Source: Morinoia aosen (Eukaryota > Arthropoda > Malacostraca > Amphipoda > Talitridae). Taken from it: a DNA stretch of 64,000 nt. The translations under genes were made by a program, and so were the position numbers. Below are positions 1-12,052 of the stretch, piece after piece; the stretch's first letter is position 1, and every line of letters starts with the position of its first letter. The notes beneath the pieces were generated by a model. It was not told the DNA's origin. It made no database searches and saw nothing but the letters and a program-made list of their open reading frames with translations. The stretch spans positions 7,499,177 to 7,563,176 of the forward strand of contig CM059559.1 in assembly GCA_030386875.1 (NCBI GenBank), in the 5' to 3' direction.

Positions 1-1
1 T

Positions 2-106
2 CAATGTTTAACTAGCTTGCGCCTCCATTTAGCTTTGACAAGTGGTAAACAATTTTGAAAATAGCAATGTTTAACTAGCTGGTGCCATCATTTAGCTTTA
101 ATAAAG
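2..106. repeat. Tandem duplication, about 63 bp period
   Basis: Two imperfect copies start at 2 and 65. Both begin CAATGTTTAACTAGCT, diverge slightly, and share CATTTAGCTTT further on. The array may extend beyond the left edge of the window. No coding content is seen. Confidence 0.75.
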
Positions 107-2828
107 TTAGTGAAAATGGAGTGCGTGACTACTGGTCGGTCGGTAGCATTATAAAAACCCCTCCGTGTACGCTGGCGGCTAACGTCACGGTCAAAGTGAT
201 AAAAATACCACATACCACCTTTATATAAAAGTTCATGATATTTGAGCCACCCCTCAAGCAAATGTTAAAGTTGTAAGAACATTTTTGAAATCACTGGTTG
301 ATACATGGTTCGTTTTTGCAGCGTAAAATGATTTTTCCGCCTTTGAATAATTTTTTACTCTTCGCATCAGGTTCTAAAAACGAAATGTTTCCTGATTCAC
401 ATACGCACACAACACCGTTAATATTACAAACCAAAAATCAACGTAACGTTTGTGCACAAGAAAGCAACCATTGTATCTTCAAAAATTACAGTATTATATT
501 TTGTTTTTAAAAATAGCTTATTGTTTGCCACAAATCCCGATTCAAAATATTTTGTTACAAGATCTTGATAACATCAGCATTAAATGCTTTTAGGCGTCTC
601 ATTACAAACTGAAACACAATATTTTCCTAAATAAAGATTGTTCTGGATAAGATTTCCAAGCATCTATTTTACATGTTAAATTCTTGAGAAATACACGAGT
701 TGATAAAAGGAAAAACGCATGCGCCATACCAGAAAATACATTGCTTCTTTTCATCAAAGAAGCGGAAGCCTCGAGGTCTGATGTTTTTTAAAATTTGAGC
801 TTCTTTCGGAACAATAACTTCCTCAAGCCTCAGACCTCAACAAGTCTTTCAATAACAGAGTAGTGATGAGGAAACTTTGAAATCTCGGCCGGCAAAGTTT
901 TGCCGCGTAGAAGAAGCCACATGAGTTGGTACTGTTATTTTCTTTTAAAATGCCGGTGAAACTATTCAAATACAGTGCTTAAGATAAGAGAACTTCCCCG
1001 TTGTTGTGCCCTGATGAACAGCACAGCAAATTTTATACAGCTACTCTAAATCGCACAAGTTGAAACACTCGTTTTTCGATCAATTATTTTCAAGAAATGA
1101 TTATTCATAGTTAATCACACGTTGGAAGGAAAACAGATGTAAGCAGGTTTGTAAACCCACCGTAGGAATGTAGCTTAAGATAAACACAACGAATATAGAG
1201 AATGACCAGTTTTCGATCAATAATATACAAGAAGTTATTTTTTAAATTTATCTTAAATAAAGAAGGCAAAAGATCTTGAGTGCTTTTAAAACTCCACTGC
1301 AGGAGAGCAACTTTACATTCTGACCGCAACGTGAGCCGCCGGTGGTCTCAGAAGGAATTTTTATAATGCTACTGACCATTAGTAATCACAGACTTAATTT
1401 TCATTGGTACTTAGTGAAAGCTAAACGAAGGCACCATCCAGTTAATATTAGCTACTTTCAAAATTTCCTTCTAGAACTGATTTTGAATTTAAGTTAAAAA
1501 ATGAACTTGAGTTCAACCCTTCATAGTCAAAATGTTAAAAGAACTAGTCAACTTGAAGCAAAAAAGCGACAGGTGGAAATATCCCAGTCATCCGATCCTA
1601 AGGCGAAGGAGTTTTCCACAATCAACAGGCCAGCCTGGACGGCTTGAGATGAGCGTATTTTATTTCAGCGATAAATATTCCGGGATGACAGGAATGTTGG
1701 CCCAAAAATTACCGACCCTTGATTATTCAAAGCTTAGAAATTTTTTACAAAAACTAATAAATTACAGAGACTTTAATGTTTGTGATGAAATAATGCACGA
1801 TAATAATTCAAGATGAAAATGCGCTTAAAATTAGCGCTTCATAACTTTCTTTTTGATGTAAAGAGGACGGCAAGAGTGAACAAGTAAAAAGTCCTTGTAA
1901 TAAATAGCAACATTTTGCATTGCTCCTCATTATCAGCAAAAAAAGGGATATAAATTTATTCGACGGCTTGGTTTTAAAACTGAATAAAAAATCGAATATT
2001 TTAAGATATAAAATACCCTATGCTATTCCATGAGGGACTAAGAATCGCAAACTTATTAAAATGAGGTAAGATATAAAAAAGATTCGACATAATCTTTAAT
2101 TAACTGCAGCATGGGATGTACTTGTTAATTGGACCCTTGTGCTCCACAACTCTTGTCTGACGAGCTCGTCTGGTCATGCCAACATACACCCATGCACAAT
2201 GTGTGCAATAATTTCCATATACGAATAATTACTGGGTGAGCTGATGCAGTTTACCTTTGATGCTAAAAAACAATCAGAGACATACTTATAAATCAAGAAA
2301 ATATGAAATTATGACTTATGAATGCAACGATTAAGGAAATTTAGGTGAGTATCGATCCAGCGCTTTCTTTAAATATGATCCTAATATTTTTGAGAGTACA
2401 TTCAGACATATATCGAGTAGGATGATTTTCTCTTCACGTTGAAATTTTACTTCACTTAAATGAAATATCTTTACACATTGGTGTAAAAATGATTGCAACG
2501 CCTCATACGTATGTACATATGTACTCAATGGAAACTTCACCTCAGAAATTCTCGTCAAGAATTCCCTCGTCTGCAATGTTGGACCCTGAATAAAGCAAAA
2601 TTTGTCGATTCAGCGTCTCAAATTTAAGTCGATTCTTTAACGAATTTCTAGTCTGAATTTCTAAAACTTCGCATTTTTTTTAAATGCATAAATGAGACGG
2701 TAACAGCGAAAGTGCCAAATGAATGAAGTTCAGCAACAAATGCCATTGGTGCACCGGCACGACATGCACCAAAATTTTTACAGAAAAGCAGCGAGCTCAC
2801 ACTAAATTGCCTTTATAGGAGTTCACAG
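107..2828. other. Unassigned A+T-rich sequence
   Basis: No recognisable gene or element. Open frames here are under 100 codons and show no family motifs. A slightly GC-richer patch around 1,560-1,720 carries a 94-codon frame (1,532-1,816) with no recognisable domain, which I treat as chance or conserved non-coding sequence. Confidence 0.5.
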
Positions 2829-2902
2829 GATCTGGATCTAAGTAATATATTATTTATTTTTGCTCGCACAATTCTACGAAAGCGATGCATTTACTGATCA
2901 CC

Positions 2903-2996
2903 GCACTTTCATTCATTTCTGCACACGGGTTGTTAGCGCAGCTTTTGCTTAAAAGGACGATCGCAAAAAAGCCATCGGTCTAGTAAAGCTTCGCTA
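2903..2996 (+). repeat. Left arm of a long inverted repeat
   Basis: This arm is roughly 80% identical by eye to the reverse complement of 3,871-3,970. Shared blocks include CTTTCATTCATTT, GCTTTTGCTT and CCATCGGTCTAGT, in the same order. Similarity continues outward more weakly to about 2,829 (GGATCT), in A+T-rich sequence. The outer edges face away from each other, as in the terminal inverted repeats of a non-autonomous DNA transposon of about 1.15 kb. No transposase fragment is seen in the interior. Confidence 0.7.
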
Positions 2997-2999
2997 GAA

Positions 3000-3868
3000 G
3001 CTTATAACTTCAGTAAGTCCATCTTCAAAAGTACTCAGTCGCAGAAATCAATACTTTCTGTAAAGCGAGCGGTTTTGTGCGCAGAACATCACGTTTGAAA
3101 TAATCGTTTTTGCAAACCTGCTCCAGAAATTCTCCTCGTTAAAAAACACAACAATAGCTAATATTGGTGAAACTTTATTGCTGAAATTATATCATGATTG
3201 TATCGGAGAAAATGCACACAACATAAGAGGGGCAACTTACGAGGTGGAGTTTGATGAAGCTAAGTTTGACAACCGTAAACATCAAAATAGGAAGTCATCA
3301 GAAAGGTTGTTGTAAGTAAATATCTTTCTAGCTTCACATTGTTTTATTACTCTACAAAATATATACATTTTTCAAATGATTCAATTGTATCATTGTGAGG
3401 TTTACGAGCATGGCCATCATCCATCATCAACTAGGGTAACCCACCTTAGACATTACCTTAGATTTTACTTAAAAAATAGGGAATAGTAGTACCAAGGTTC
3501 CCAGGCCTTCGATCCAAGGCAGATTTGTGGTTCCAAAGCACTTGACCGCTCATTCACTGTGGTACACACGTAACAAGGGAGCGATAAATAGACATATCCT
3601 CCGATTTAAATTTTCTACGACTAATCAAAGAATAATCGAGCTAGTGAACATTGAATAGAAAACGCGGCTTGCCAGAAGATAATAACAGAAAATGCCCGAG
3701 TATTATTATTTTGAATTTTGTAATCGACTTGAAGAAATCATATATGATCGAGCTAAGTACGCATTCATCGGCATCCTACGTACATCGTTGCGTCAGTGAT
3801 GGACAGGCAACTTAGTTAAATATGCTTAGTAGACACAACACTTTAGTTAGACTCAAATTTCATAGAAA
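3000..3868. other. Spacer between inverted-repeat arms
   Basis: About 870 bp of A+T-rich sequence between the two arms. No open frame with recognisable content is present. Confidence 0.5.
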
Positions 3869-3870
3869 AA

Positions 3871-3970
3871 ACTAGCATAGCATCACTAGACCGATGGCTT
3901 GCTTTTTTGAAGTCGTTCCTTCAAGCAAAAGCCACCCTCAAAACTCGTGTATAAATGAATGAAAGCGTGA
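3871..3970 (-). repeat. Right arm of a long inverted repeat
   Basis: Reverse-complement partner of 2,903-2,996, separated from it by about 870 bp. Weaker similarity extends outward to about 4,010. The small insertions between the arms suggest age. It could be the end of a decayed DNA transposon or a simple inverted duplication. Confidence 0.7.
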
Positions 3971-4293
3971 TGATGATTAAAAATAAACTATTGATTTTTT
4001 AATTCAGATCCTAAGTATCAGTGAGAGTTAGTAAAATATTGAGATTATTAACATTAGGGGTTAAAAAAAAGAGTTAAGCTGTTAACTATATATACAGATA
4101 TGTGAGCCGGGTACAAAAATTGCTTTTCACGCTTCGTAAATTCCCGGTAGACGTTGCTGGCATTAAAGAAATAAAGTCTTAAAATGACTTGCTTTTTTAA
4201 CCTCTGGTTCGCTCCTGGAAAAAGAGCTGAAAGTTCAAATTGGATAAAGATTTTCAAGTGCCTTTTTACAGGCATGTACAGATGATACTCTGA

Positions 4294-4402
4294 ACACACC
4301 AGTACAATGGCCAAACCAATACAAAGGCCATACCAATACCAGCCCAATAGCCACACCAGTACAGTGACTACACCAGTACCAGTACAATAGTCATACCAAT
4401 TG
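4294..4402. repeat. Degenerate minisatellite, about 18-21 bp unit
   Basis: Repeated variants of CCAGTACAATGGCCAAACCA and CCAATACAA follow one another through the block with frequent substitutions. Any open frame across it is a by-product of the repeat. Confidence 0.7.
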
Positions 4403-4831
4403 ACTACTGTTACTAGTGCACCGGATTGGGGTTAATAGGACCATCTAAGAAGTGTTATAAATACACAAATACATTTTGTTACTGCATCAATTACAGCAGA
4501 AGTAAATCGTATGTATAGCGATTGATGTTTCCATCACCATCACCATACCTGTATTTTTTATTGACCTTTCGCGTGGGTAAGTCTAGCTTATAGTAAGTGA
4601 GCGGATGTCCACATGCCAGATAAAATCACCTGACATTTTTTACAAGGTTCATACGACGAATACATCAAGATAATCGCTGACTTTTACCACGCATCGTTAG
4701 CTCGCGGCAGGCACTGTACAGTCGTAAATAAAGTCTTTATTATTTACGCGCCACACAGCCAATTTAGAGCGCACGTGTCGAGCACGCGTTTACTCCATAC
4801 AACACCGGATTCAATACGAGACTAACCCGAA
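4403..4831. other. No feature seen
   Basis: Ordinary A+T-rich sequence. No gene or repeat family was recognised. Confidence 0.4.
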
Positions 4832-4980
4832 GAAATGACATGCGAAATGATATGCAATACCAGAATACCCTCTTGAAATGACATGCAAAATGACATGAGA
4901 AATGATATGCAATACCAGACTACCCTCTTGAAATGACACGCAAATTGACATGCTAACCCGGAGATATGACAAGCAAAATG
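4832..4980. repeat. Short tandem repeat, about 43-55 bp unit
   Basis: Three imperfect copies starting near 4,832, 4,875 and 4,930. They share GAAATGACATGC, GATATGCAATACCAGA and TACCCTCTT. The spacing differs because the middle copy carries an extra short duplicated segment. Confidence 0.75.
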
Positions 4981-5275
4981 GCCGCATTTTGAAGAGGTTT
5001 TTCTTTTGTCGTTGTCTATTCTGCGCTAATTAGTAGATTTTTGATGTGTTTCAGGTTCCCTTCCATGCTCTCAAAAGAATGGAGTTTCTCCCCGTTATTT
5101 TTACCAGCTGCGCAAATTACGCGGCTGTTTTGAGATGAATGTCAAGTCTTGGATGAGTCTGCGGAAAGTGGAACAAAAGGAGCGCTAGCCTGAGGTGCCA
5201 AAATTGTCATTTTTAAGGCCCAAATGCTCAAGTTCGGGAATTAATTGAAAAAAAATTAACAATTAAGGCTAACCA

Positions 5276-5307
5276 GCATCTGGCAACCCTGCGTAATTGC
5301 CAGATGC
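5276..5307. other. Perfect 11-bp hairpin
   Basis: GCATCTGGCAA is followed after a 10-nt loop by its exact reverse complement TTGCCAGATGC. It lies in otherwise unremarkable sequence. It is too short for a microRNA precursor and no flanking pairing extends the stem. Confidence 0.7.
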
Positions 5308-5589
5308 TCGGTAGTTTTTATGGTCTAATTTTATATAGAAAAACCAGAAAGTGAGGATCCATTTTGGCCTGAAAAGAGGCGATCATGGTGCTCTAATTCG
5401 AACGCTATTATTGAATCGGGGATTTACGCTAGAATTCAGTCAAAGAAAATTAAAAGGACCATGCCTTTAAAATTGCTCACATACGGCCTCTTTCATTTAA
5501 ATCTTTTCAATTTCCCTTTCTATATATGAATCCTAATAACTCAAGGAAAATTAATAAAATACTTCGATATTTTTTCAGAATATTCAGCA

Positions 5590-5990
5590 AACTGGGGAAA
5601 TAAAAGCGTTATTCGATATGATCGTCTTCAGCCGTGATGACGGCTTCTAAACGCATTCGAAAACTGGGCATGACGCGTGTAACATCTGCCCTTTCCAACG
5701 ACTCCTTTCTGTTGCAGAGACACTTTTTGGAGCTTTGCACAACTTTTGGTCTCATTATGCGACCGAAAATAGTATTCCAAAGGCTTCAGGTCAGGCGAGG
5801 AGGAAGACCAAAAGTCTATTTCCCAGAATCGCACACCAGACCTCTAGAGCAGTGCTGGCCGAAGGACAGCACTGAGAAGTGCACCGATATCTGAAAGTTT
5901 CGACCATTCCATTACATAAAGTGTACACAACAACTCTAATTGTTATTGCTGGCTCCATACATAAATAGCTGAGCATAATTGATGCATTTC
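5590..5990 (-). pseudogene. Mariner-family transposase, C-terminal fragment
   Basis: A minus-strand reading frame at 5,628-5,834 contains WSSSSPDLKPLEYYF, the conserved third catalytic block of mariner (IS630/Tc1/mariner) transposases, usually WPPSSPDLNPLDY. The presumed catalytic Asp codon is near 5,790. Upstream on the same strand, in another frame, weaker matches to the FQQDGAPAHTS block can be read (GQHCSRGLVCD). Downstream, after a frame change, residues recall the C-terminal FRPRLEAVI region. The N-terminal helix-turn-helix and the second catalytic Asp were not found further upstream (6,000-6,500). This is an old, frame-broken 3' fragment of a cut-and-paste DNA transposon and is not expected to be functional. 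Confidence 0.75.
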
Positions 5991-7030
5991 AGTGAAGTGC
6001 GTAGATTTTCATGAATTTTCTGGACGACAGCTAAATGAAAAACGATCCATCTAATTCAAAATTGCTTCCTACAGTTGACTTCAAATTCGACTTGAATATT
6101 GAACTTAGTCACAGTGCTATAAACATTGAAATCGTGAATTCACAGATAATGCTTAATAAACTTTCAGATCGCGGCTTTACAGTGGACGTTTGAAAAACTC
6201 TCACTTATCGAGCAACATCGCTGGTAACATAAAGTCTCCCCACTTCAGGTACGTCGGTAAATTTGGCTGAAATCTTCACTCCATCTGATCCCACCTCGGT
6301 TGTGAAAATATTACCGAGGAGACACTTGCAAAAAAGATGGGAACTCCAGTCCGGGGATCGTTATATTCGGGGGCAAAAAGCCGGCTTGGGCCATTTGTGG
6401 TCATGTTTCGCTCCTGCTTCGGGTTTTTAATCTCCTTCATTTCGCGTCAACAATTCTTGTCGCTTTCAATGTGTTAGCTCTAAAACTGGAAAAAACTTCA
6501 AGAAAAGAAGATATTACGGCGAAAAATGAACGTTTTTACGCATATGTAGAAGCGTGTGATTGAACAAAAACGTACACGTGTGTTTGAACGTGTGCGAATG
6601 AAGAAGATATACTAACGATAAAATGTTATACTCTGAATAACCATCTTTTATGTACATATATATATAATAAAATATTTGGATCTCTTACTGTCGATGAAAT
6701 TTACTTTTAAATATTAAAAAAAATTCTGTCGGTAACGCAAGAAATTTAATCAACTACTACGTAACTGTACTCGGGCTCACAGGAAATATTAGTTTCAAAT
6801 AAAATATTACATAAAGTGTCGACTATTTGGTTGGTCACTCTGTCCCTGGTTATGCTTTGTAAATTGAGCCTCCCAGCACTACGTGTTTGTCGGGGGAAAA
6901 TTTATGTTTTTGAACTGTAATTCATCTCCAATGGTTGATATTCGTTCCAAAGTGATCACCGCTCAAAATTGGAGATATTGAAAGAAGAAAGGCTTCCCAT
7001 TTCGATCGCTTGTTTTTAAGTCAGCTTCCA
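5991..7030. other. No gene seen upstream of the mariner fragment
   Basis: A moderately GC-rich patch (6,240-6,430) lies where the rest of the transposase would be expected, but no family motif could be read in it. The remainder is A+T-rich. Confidence 0.4.
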
Positions 7031-7155
7031 AGTTAATTGACCAACTCACTCATTTTCAGTAAAACTTCCAAACGGAATATCTCTTCCTTACGAGTTAATT
7101 GACCAACTCACTCACTTTCAGTAAAACTTCCAAACGGAATATCTCTTCCTTACGA
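7031..7155. repeat. Recent 62-bp tandem duplication
   Basis: Two nearly identical copies start at 7,032 and 7,094, both beginning GTTAATTGACCAACTCACTC and ending CTTCCTTACGA. I count one mismatch, so the duplication is recent. Confidence 0.9.
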
Positions 7156-8635
7156 AGCTGGATAGATCTTAGAAGCTGGTGCTTGCTACGTGCCGAACTC
7201 AATGCTATAATAATACTAACAATGTAATATGTCGAGATGTAGCACTAAACCGAGCTTTCCAAACTGCGGAAACAAAACTCATGTACGTACTTCTTTTCAT
7301 ATAGGTTGGTGTTCGATGATTGAATACTTCAATATCGAAACATTCTTAAGTATAACACCTGATTGCGTACATTTTAGTTGAAGGTAATGTATTTATTAGC
7401 ACAGAAAAAGTTGTCTGCGCTTGATGTATTTCTATTTTTTTAACATGAGACAGACTACTGATGAAGGTGTGTAGCATCCTGACTAAAATTGTGCAATTTA
7501 CTTTCTATTTATTTTGTCTAATTCATCTCTAAATTCTGTGACCTGCTACCATATATTTCTACTAATGATATTACTCTAACTTTGTAATTTGGAAATTATC
7601 ATATATTTTCTAAAACAGAAATCAAGATGTAAAATATGGGCAAAAACTTCAAATTGTGAACGAGACGCTTTACTTGCCTCGCAGCTCTCTAGAGAACGAT
7701 TTCCATAACATTTAAGCCTTTGATAATGGGTCATGAACATTGAAAACAAATTCACAGCATGGAGACTGCCACATTGACAAACGTAACAAAGGGCACACAC
7801 CACATGAGGGCATATTTAAAAGAGATCAGGCATTATTATTAATAATTCTCCTTTTTTACGGAGCATCAAAGAAATACTGAGATGCGCAACGCGTCGTTCT
7901 TTCATTCAACTGATCTTACGATTGTTTCCTAAATATTGAAAACATTCATGAGCAAATTTGATGAAATCGCAACCATTCAGTTTTACCATGTGACATCCTG
8001 AGAGTAAGAAAATGTTTCAAAAAGCAAGCAATCGGCATTTAATAGACAACATCGAATGACGTGATTAGAATTGGATAGGTAACAATGTTTTCTGATAATA
8101 TATTAAAATCGCATATTTAACACTTCTTTTGTGGTGATAGCATTAATTATAAAATTTCTGAACAAGTCAGCGATACACCATTGTCGTCACTGAATTTTTT
8201 TTTTTGGTGATAGCGATACACCGTTGTGACTGAAATTTCTGGACAAGTCAAAGGATTGGAAAAAATACCAGGTATACTTTTAGAAAGTCAGTCTCATGCT
8301 CGAAGCTCTCTTGATTCCGCTCCAAACAACGGGTGACGTCTGATATTCCTGCGCTATAATTACACTTCTCAAGTCCCATCATGAGAAAAAACAAACGTAT
8401 ATTAAAACAAACGTATGGAGTTTGGTTTTTTCGGACATCGTCTCGGGCAAGTCAAGAATGATTCCAGAGAAGCGACGATGGAATGCAATTACGATAACAA
8501 TAACTATGGATCAGAATTATCCAACATCGGAATGCCAATTATGGAGCCTGGCACTCCTACCACTGCATCTCGAAAGCAAATTATCAAAGTCTGCAGTCTC
8601 TTGCTGCGTTCGGTAATTCTCCCTTCGTTTCCAAT
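7156..8635. other. No gene seen
   Basis: A+T-rich sequence. At 8,135-8,255 there is a loose duplication of a block containing GTGATAGC, GATACACC and TTTCTGGACAAGTC-like words, with a poly-T run between. No coding frame has recognisable content. Confidence 0.45.
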
Positions 8636-8972
8636 TTGTTCGACGTGGTTTCCAAGTGATCCTATACAAGTACTTGCGAACAATTTGTTCGAAATGGTTT
8701 ACAAATGATCATACTAGCAAGCATTTTTTTCGAGATAGTTTCCAAGTTATCATACTTGCGAATATTTTTTTCGCGAAGGTTTGTAAGTGATCATACTAGC
8801 AAACCTTTTTTTCGAGAAGGTTTGCACGTGATCATACTAGCGAACATTTTTTGGGAGAAGGTTTCCAAGTGATCATACATGCGAATATTTTTTTCGCGAA
8901 GGTTTGCAAGTGATAATACTAGCAAACATTTTTTTCGAGCAGGTTTGCAGGTCATCATGCTTGCGAAACTTT
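8636..8972. repeat. Minisatellite, about 41-bp unit, about 8 copies
   Basis: Successive copies combine GGTTTGCAAGTGATCATACT, AGCAAACATTTTTTTCG and AGAAGG with point changes (TTTCCAAGTG or TTTGCACGTG, and so on). Each unit carries a TGATCA palindrome or a variant of it. The first copies are the most divergent. Confidence 0.85.
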
Positions 8973-9889
8973 TTAACGCTGATTAATCACCCTCGGAGTC
9001 TCAAATGCGAGTTGTTTGGCGATGTAGATTTCTTTGTAGGATTGGGCTAAGGAAAAGAAAAGATACAGTGACTGTTTGAATAACAGCAAACCGCCACGGT
9101 ACAGTAGCAATACAGTTACAGTACACAGGAGCAGGGTGCAGTCATGCTGCACATAAGCAGTGTTCATGTATGAAACAACAAAATTACAGTGTACAGTCAC
9201 ACTTCGCAGTGGCAGTGTTCACCTGTACTAAGCAATACTGTATCTAAGTAGTGTACATTAAGGTTGAGTATTAACGTAATGAATTCCGATTAGTGGCGTA
9301 CGATATCTTCGGCTAAATAGCTCAAGATTAGTGCCGCTTCGGAACGTGTTTTAGGATACAGGTAGTCCTGGAGTACAATCTATTAGCAGAATAATTATTT
9401 AGCATAACGATCCTTAGCTTAAGGTGCCATTAGTAACAATCAATGCCACTGTTCCCACTGCTAACCATCTACAAAGATGAGCTGTTTGCTTAGCTCTGTG
9501 TGTGGATGGCATTTGCATGTGTGCTAAACAAATCGGTCAAAAAGAGGCACTGCCCAGAACTGTACTCAACTCAGAACTCAGAACTCAGAACTGCTCAGAA
9601 CTGTACCTCAATTTAAAAAATTATTTCCCTACAAAAAGTGGGGATTGAGAGCAAATTACTCGTTCCTCGTCCACGAAAGTCGCGTTTGTACGGTTCACCT
9701 CCTCTAGCTCTGTGCAAAATATTGTCTGTTTCTGAGCCTGTGTAAGGTTGGAAAGCCTAACTTGCGTGTCGCCGGTTGGTTGAAAATTTCTCGTCAACAA
9801 AATGTTCTTTATGTCCTCACTGAGAACCGTACAAATACCTGAAATATATGCGCAAGAGGTATTTCGAAAATTAATATCAATTGATAAAT
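8973..9889. other. Low-complexity and unassigned sequence
   Basis: At 9,090-9,245 there are many loosely repeated ACAGTGTACAGT-like words. At 9,560-9,605 there is a short direct repeat of CAGAACT. No gene was recognised. Confidence 0.45.
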
Positions 9890-10120
9890 AATTACATTAT
9901 TATAAGATAATTAATTAATCGAATTGCATCATGAATGCAAATTAATGGCAAATATTATTTTTCCTTCCTGTCGCTGAAAAATGCACTCTGATGACCTCCT
10001 TAAGTTATAGCAATTAATCATGTTGGGTCGTATGATCAGAGGTTGCTCATGAAAGTTCCATGAAAAATTTGCCCGCCATTCATTTGTGTACGCATAATTT
10101 CAATCAAAAGAGGAGAAATG
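9890..10120. promoter_or_regulatory. Candidate regulatory block with a POU/homeodomain-like site
   Basis: The word ATGCAAATTAATGG (9,935-9,948) joins the classic POU octamer ATGCAAAT to a TAAT homeodomain core. It is surrounded by further TTAATTAAT and CAATTAATCATG words. Such clusters occur in animal enhancers but also arise by chance in A+T-rich DNA. Only cross-species conservation or accessibility data could decide. Confidence 0.2.
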
Positions 10121-10726
10121 CTACTAATTGTATGTTACACAGCTACACCTAACTCCTTCAGTGATTATAGAGTAGGCTATAGAGTAGAGTACCGTGTTGA
10201 AATCGTAAAATTGGGGCTATGACTTGCACTCTTCTGTGAATTTCCAACCGTCAGTATATACATGGCTGCACTGTAGCATCTTTATTATCTCTCACTTCTT
10301 CATAATATTGGAACACCAAAAGGGTCATACATACAGCATTTGATAATCTGGAGACGCAGCAAAACGAGAGAAGTTATAGAAAAAATATAGTAGAGCTATA
10401 ATAGCATGTCATCACACCCCTGAACACCTCGGTAAGTACAAATACTTATAAATGTGTGTGAGCTTTATTGTACTAACTTTTCTTGGCCGTCGTTTTCTGG
10501 AATCGATTTACAAAATTCAGACTTTACTTTTTATCGATAATTACAGTAAAAGTGCAGCTTCATAATATCAGTATTTATAGACAAAGCTCGTAACTAAGCA
10601 ACTTAAGTCTCCCATACCGTTTATTAATTAATTTTTTACTGCACTACGCTCAATAATTCTACTCGGGGACTGTGCTGGTGGTTAATATCTGAAATTGCAC
10701 AGCAAAATGAGCGGTTCCAGCACTGC
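10121..10726. other. No feature seen
   Basis: Ordinary A+T-rich sequence. No gene or clear repeat was recognised. Confidence 0.4.
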
Positions 10727-10751
10727 TTCCAGGCCTTTTTCTGGCCTGGAA
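10727..10751. other. Perfect 9-bp hairpin
   Basis: TTCCAGGCC, a 7-nt T-rich loop, then GGCCTGGAA. It is an isolated palindrome with no associated gene. Confidence 0.65.
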
Positions 10752-10989
10752 TATTTTATGTAGATCCGCGTTGCTGTAGTTAGTTCTATTTTACCTCTAC
10801 ATCAATGAAGGTTCCTAACATATTTCAATGCTAACGCTCAGTTCACTCGTAATTGCGCTCATTATAGAGTCAAAATTAAACCTTTCGACATTTTTAATTT
10901 ATGAGAAATATCTTGACTTAACATCACAACAGAATCAACTCGCAAATGTTCAATTATTGTTCCTAACTTCGAGCCTGCGTTTGTGTTGC

Positions 10990-11290
10990 AGGCTTAGAAA
11001 TTTTGCGGAAGGTAACTGCACTCGAATATTTTCCTGCAGTTATATTGGTGCTGCAAATTTTGCGGAAGGTAACTGCACTCGAATATTTTCCTGCAGTTAT
11101 ATTGGTTTCTTACACATGCAAGATATTCTCCTGCCCTTCAATTGGTGCTACAATCTTTTAGCTTACTCTTACAGAATATTTTCATGCCCATATATTGATG
11201 CTACAATCTTACAGCTCACCCCTGCAAGATATTTTCCTGCCTATTTATTTGTGTAACAATCTTACGGCTTACCTTCGCCAGATATCATTC
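10990..11290. repeat. 57-bp tandem repeat, about 5 copies
   Basis: Two essentially identical copies start at 10,998 and 11,055 (AAATTTTGCGGAAGGTAACT onward). They are followed by about three decayed copies that keep CAAGATATT, TTCCTGC and TTGGTGCTACAAT. The 142-codon open frame at 10,828-11,256 is produced by this array and has no independent support as a gene. Confidence 0.85.
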
Positions 11291-11786
11291 AATCCGATTT
11301 CGAATCCCGTCAGCATTTCTTCTTCTTATTCGTGTCCATTTACATAAGTTATATGAATACACTAAGCTGCTTTAACGGCCAATCTTGTATTGAGTTAGCC
11401 TGTAGCTGCAATTAATTGCTGTTAAAGATGGTGAACATTATACTTATGTTGGACACTGTTTTTTTCTCCTTTAATTTGATAGCGATGTTCTCAAAGTGCT
11501 TATGTATATACACCTCACTCACCACTCTCTCCTGGTTGTTTCTATTGAATTTAGAATTTTTGAACTTAATTGAGGCTAATCACTACTGTAAATGAAAAAA
11601 CAATTTCTTCCCAATTTATGTTTGAATGAACTCTTGATTGAAGATCAAATCCCACAACGAGAAATTTCGACCCTGCAAGTGCCAATCGTTCTGTAAGAAT
11701 TCAGTTCTGCCTTTTTTAGATAAATCCTCAACAAAATCCAATGGTGCCCCAAACCAAACACTTGAACCGAAGTTACATGAAGCTCT
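11291..11786. other. No feature seen
   Basis: A+T-rich. No gene or element was recognised. Confidence 0.4.
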
Positions 11787-12052
11787 GTGAAGGACACAGA
11801 AAGAGACACAGACAGAGAGCAGACAGAGACGAAGACAGAAAGCAGACAGAGACACAGACGGAGAGCAGACAGAGACACAGAGAGAGAGCAGACAGAGACG
11901 AAGACAGAAAGCAGACAGAGACACAGACAGAGAACAGACAGAGACACAGACAGAGACACAGACAGAGACACAGACAGAGACACAGACAGAGAGCAGACTG
12001 AGAGCAGAGAGAGACACAGAGACACAGACAGAGAAACAGACAGAGAAATCTG
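11787..12052. repeat. GACAGA/GACACA-type purine-biased simple repeat
   Basis: The block is built from GACAGA, GACACA, GAGCAGA and GAAGACAGAAAG words. A larger segment containing GACAGAGACGAAGACAGAAA occurs at 11,822 and 11,891, so there is a second-level period of about 69 bp. Open frames on both strands (Arg/Asp/Thr-rich on plus, Ser/Val/Cys/Leu-rich on minus, up to 218 codons) are artefacts of composition. Confidence 0.9.

Noticed and set aside
10828-11256. 142-codon plus-strand open frame
   Set aside because: It is carried by the 57-bp tandem repeat, and the peptide repeats with the DNA.
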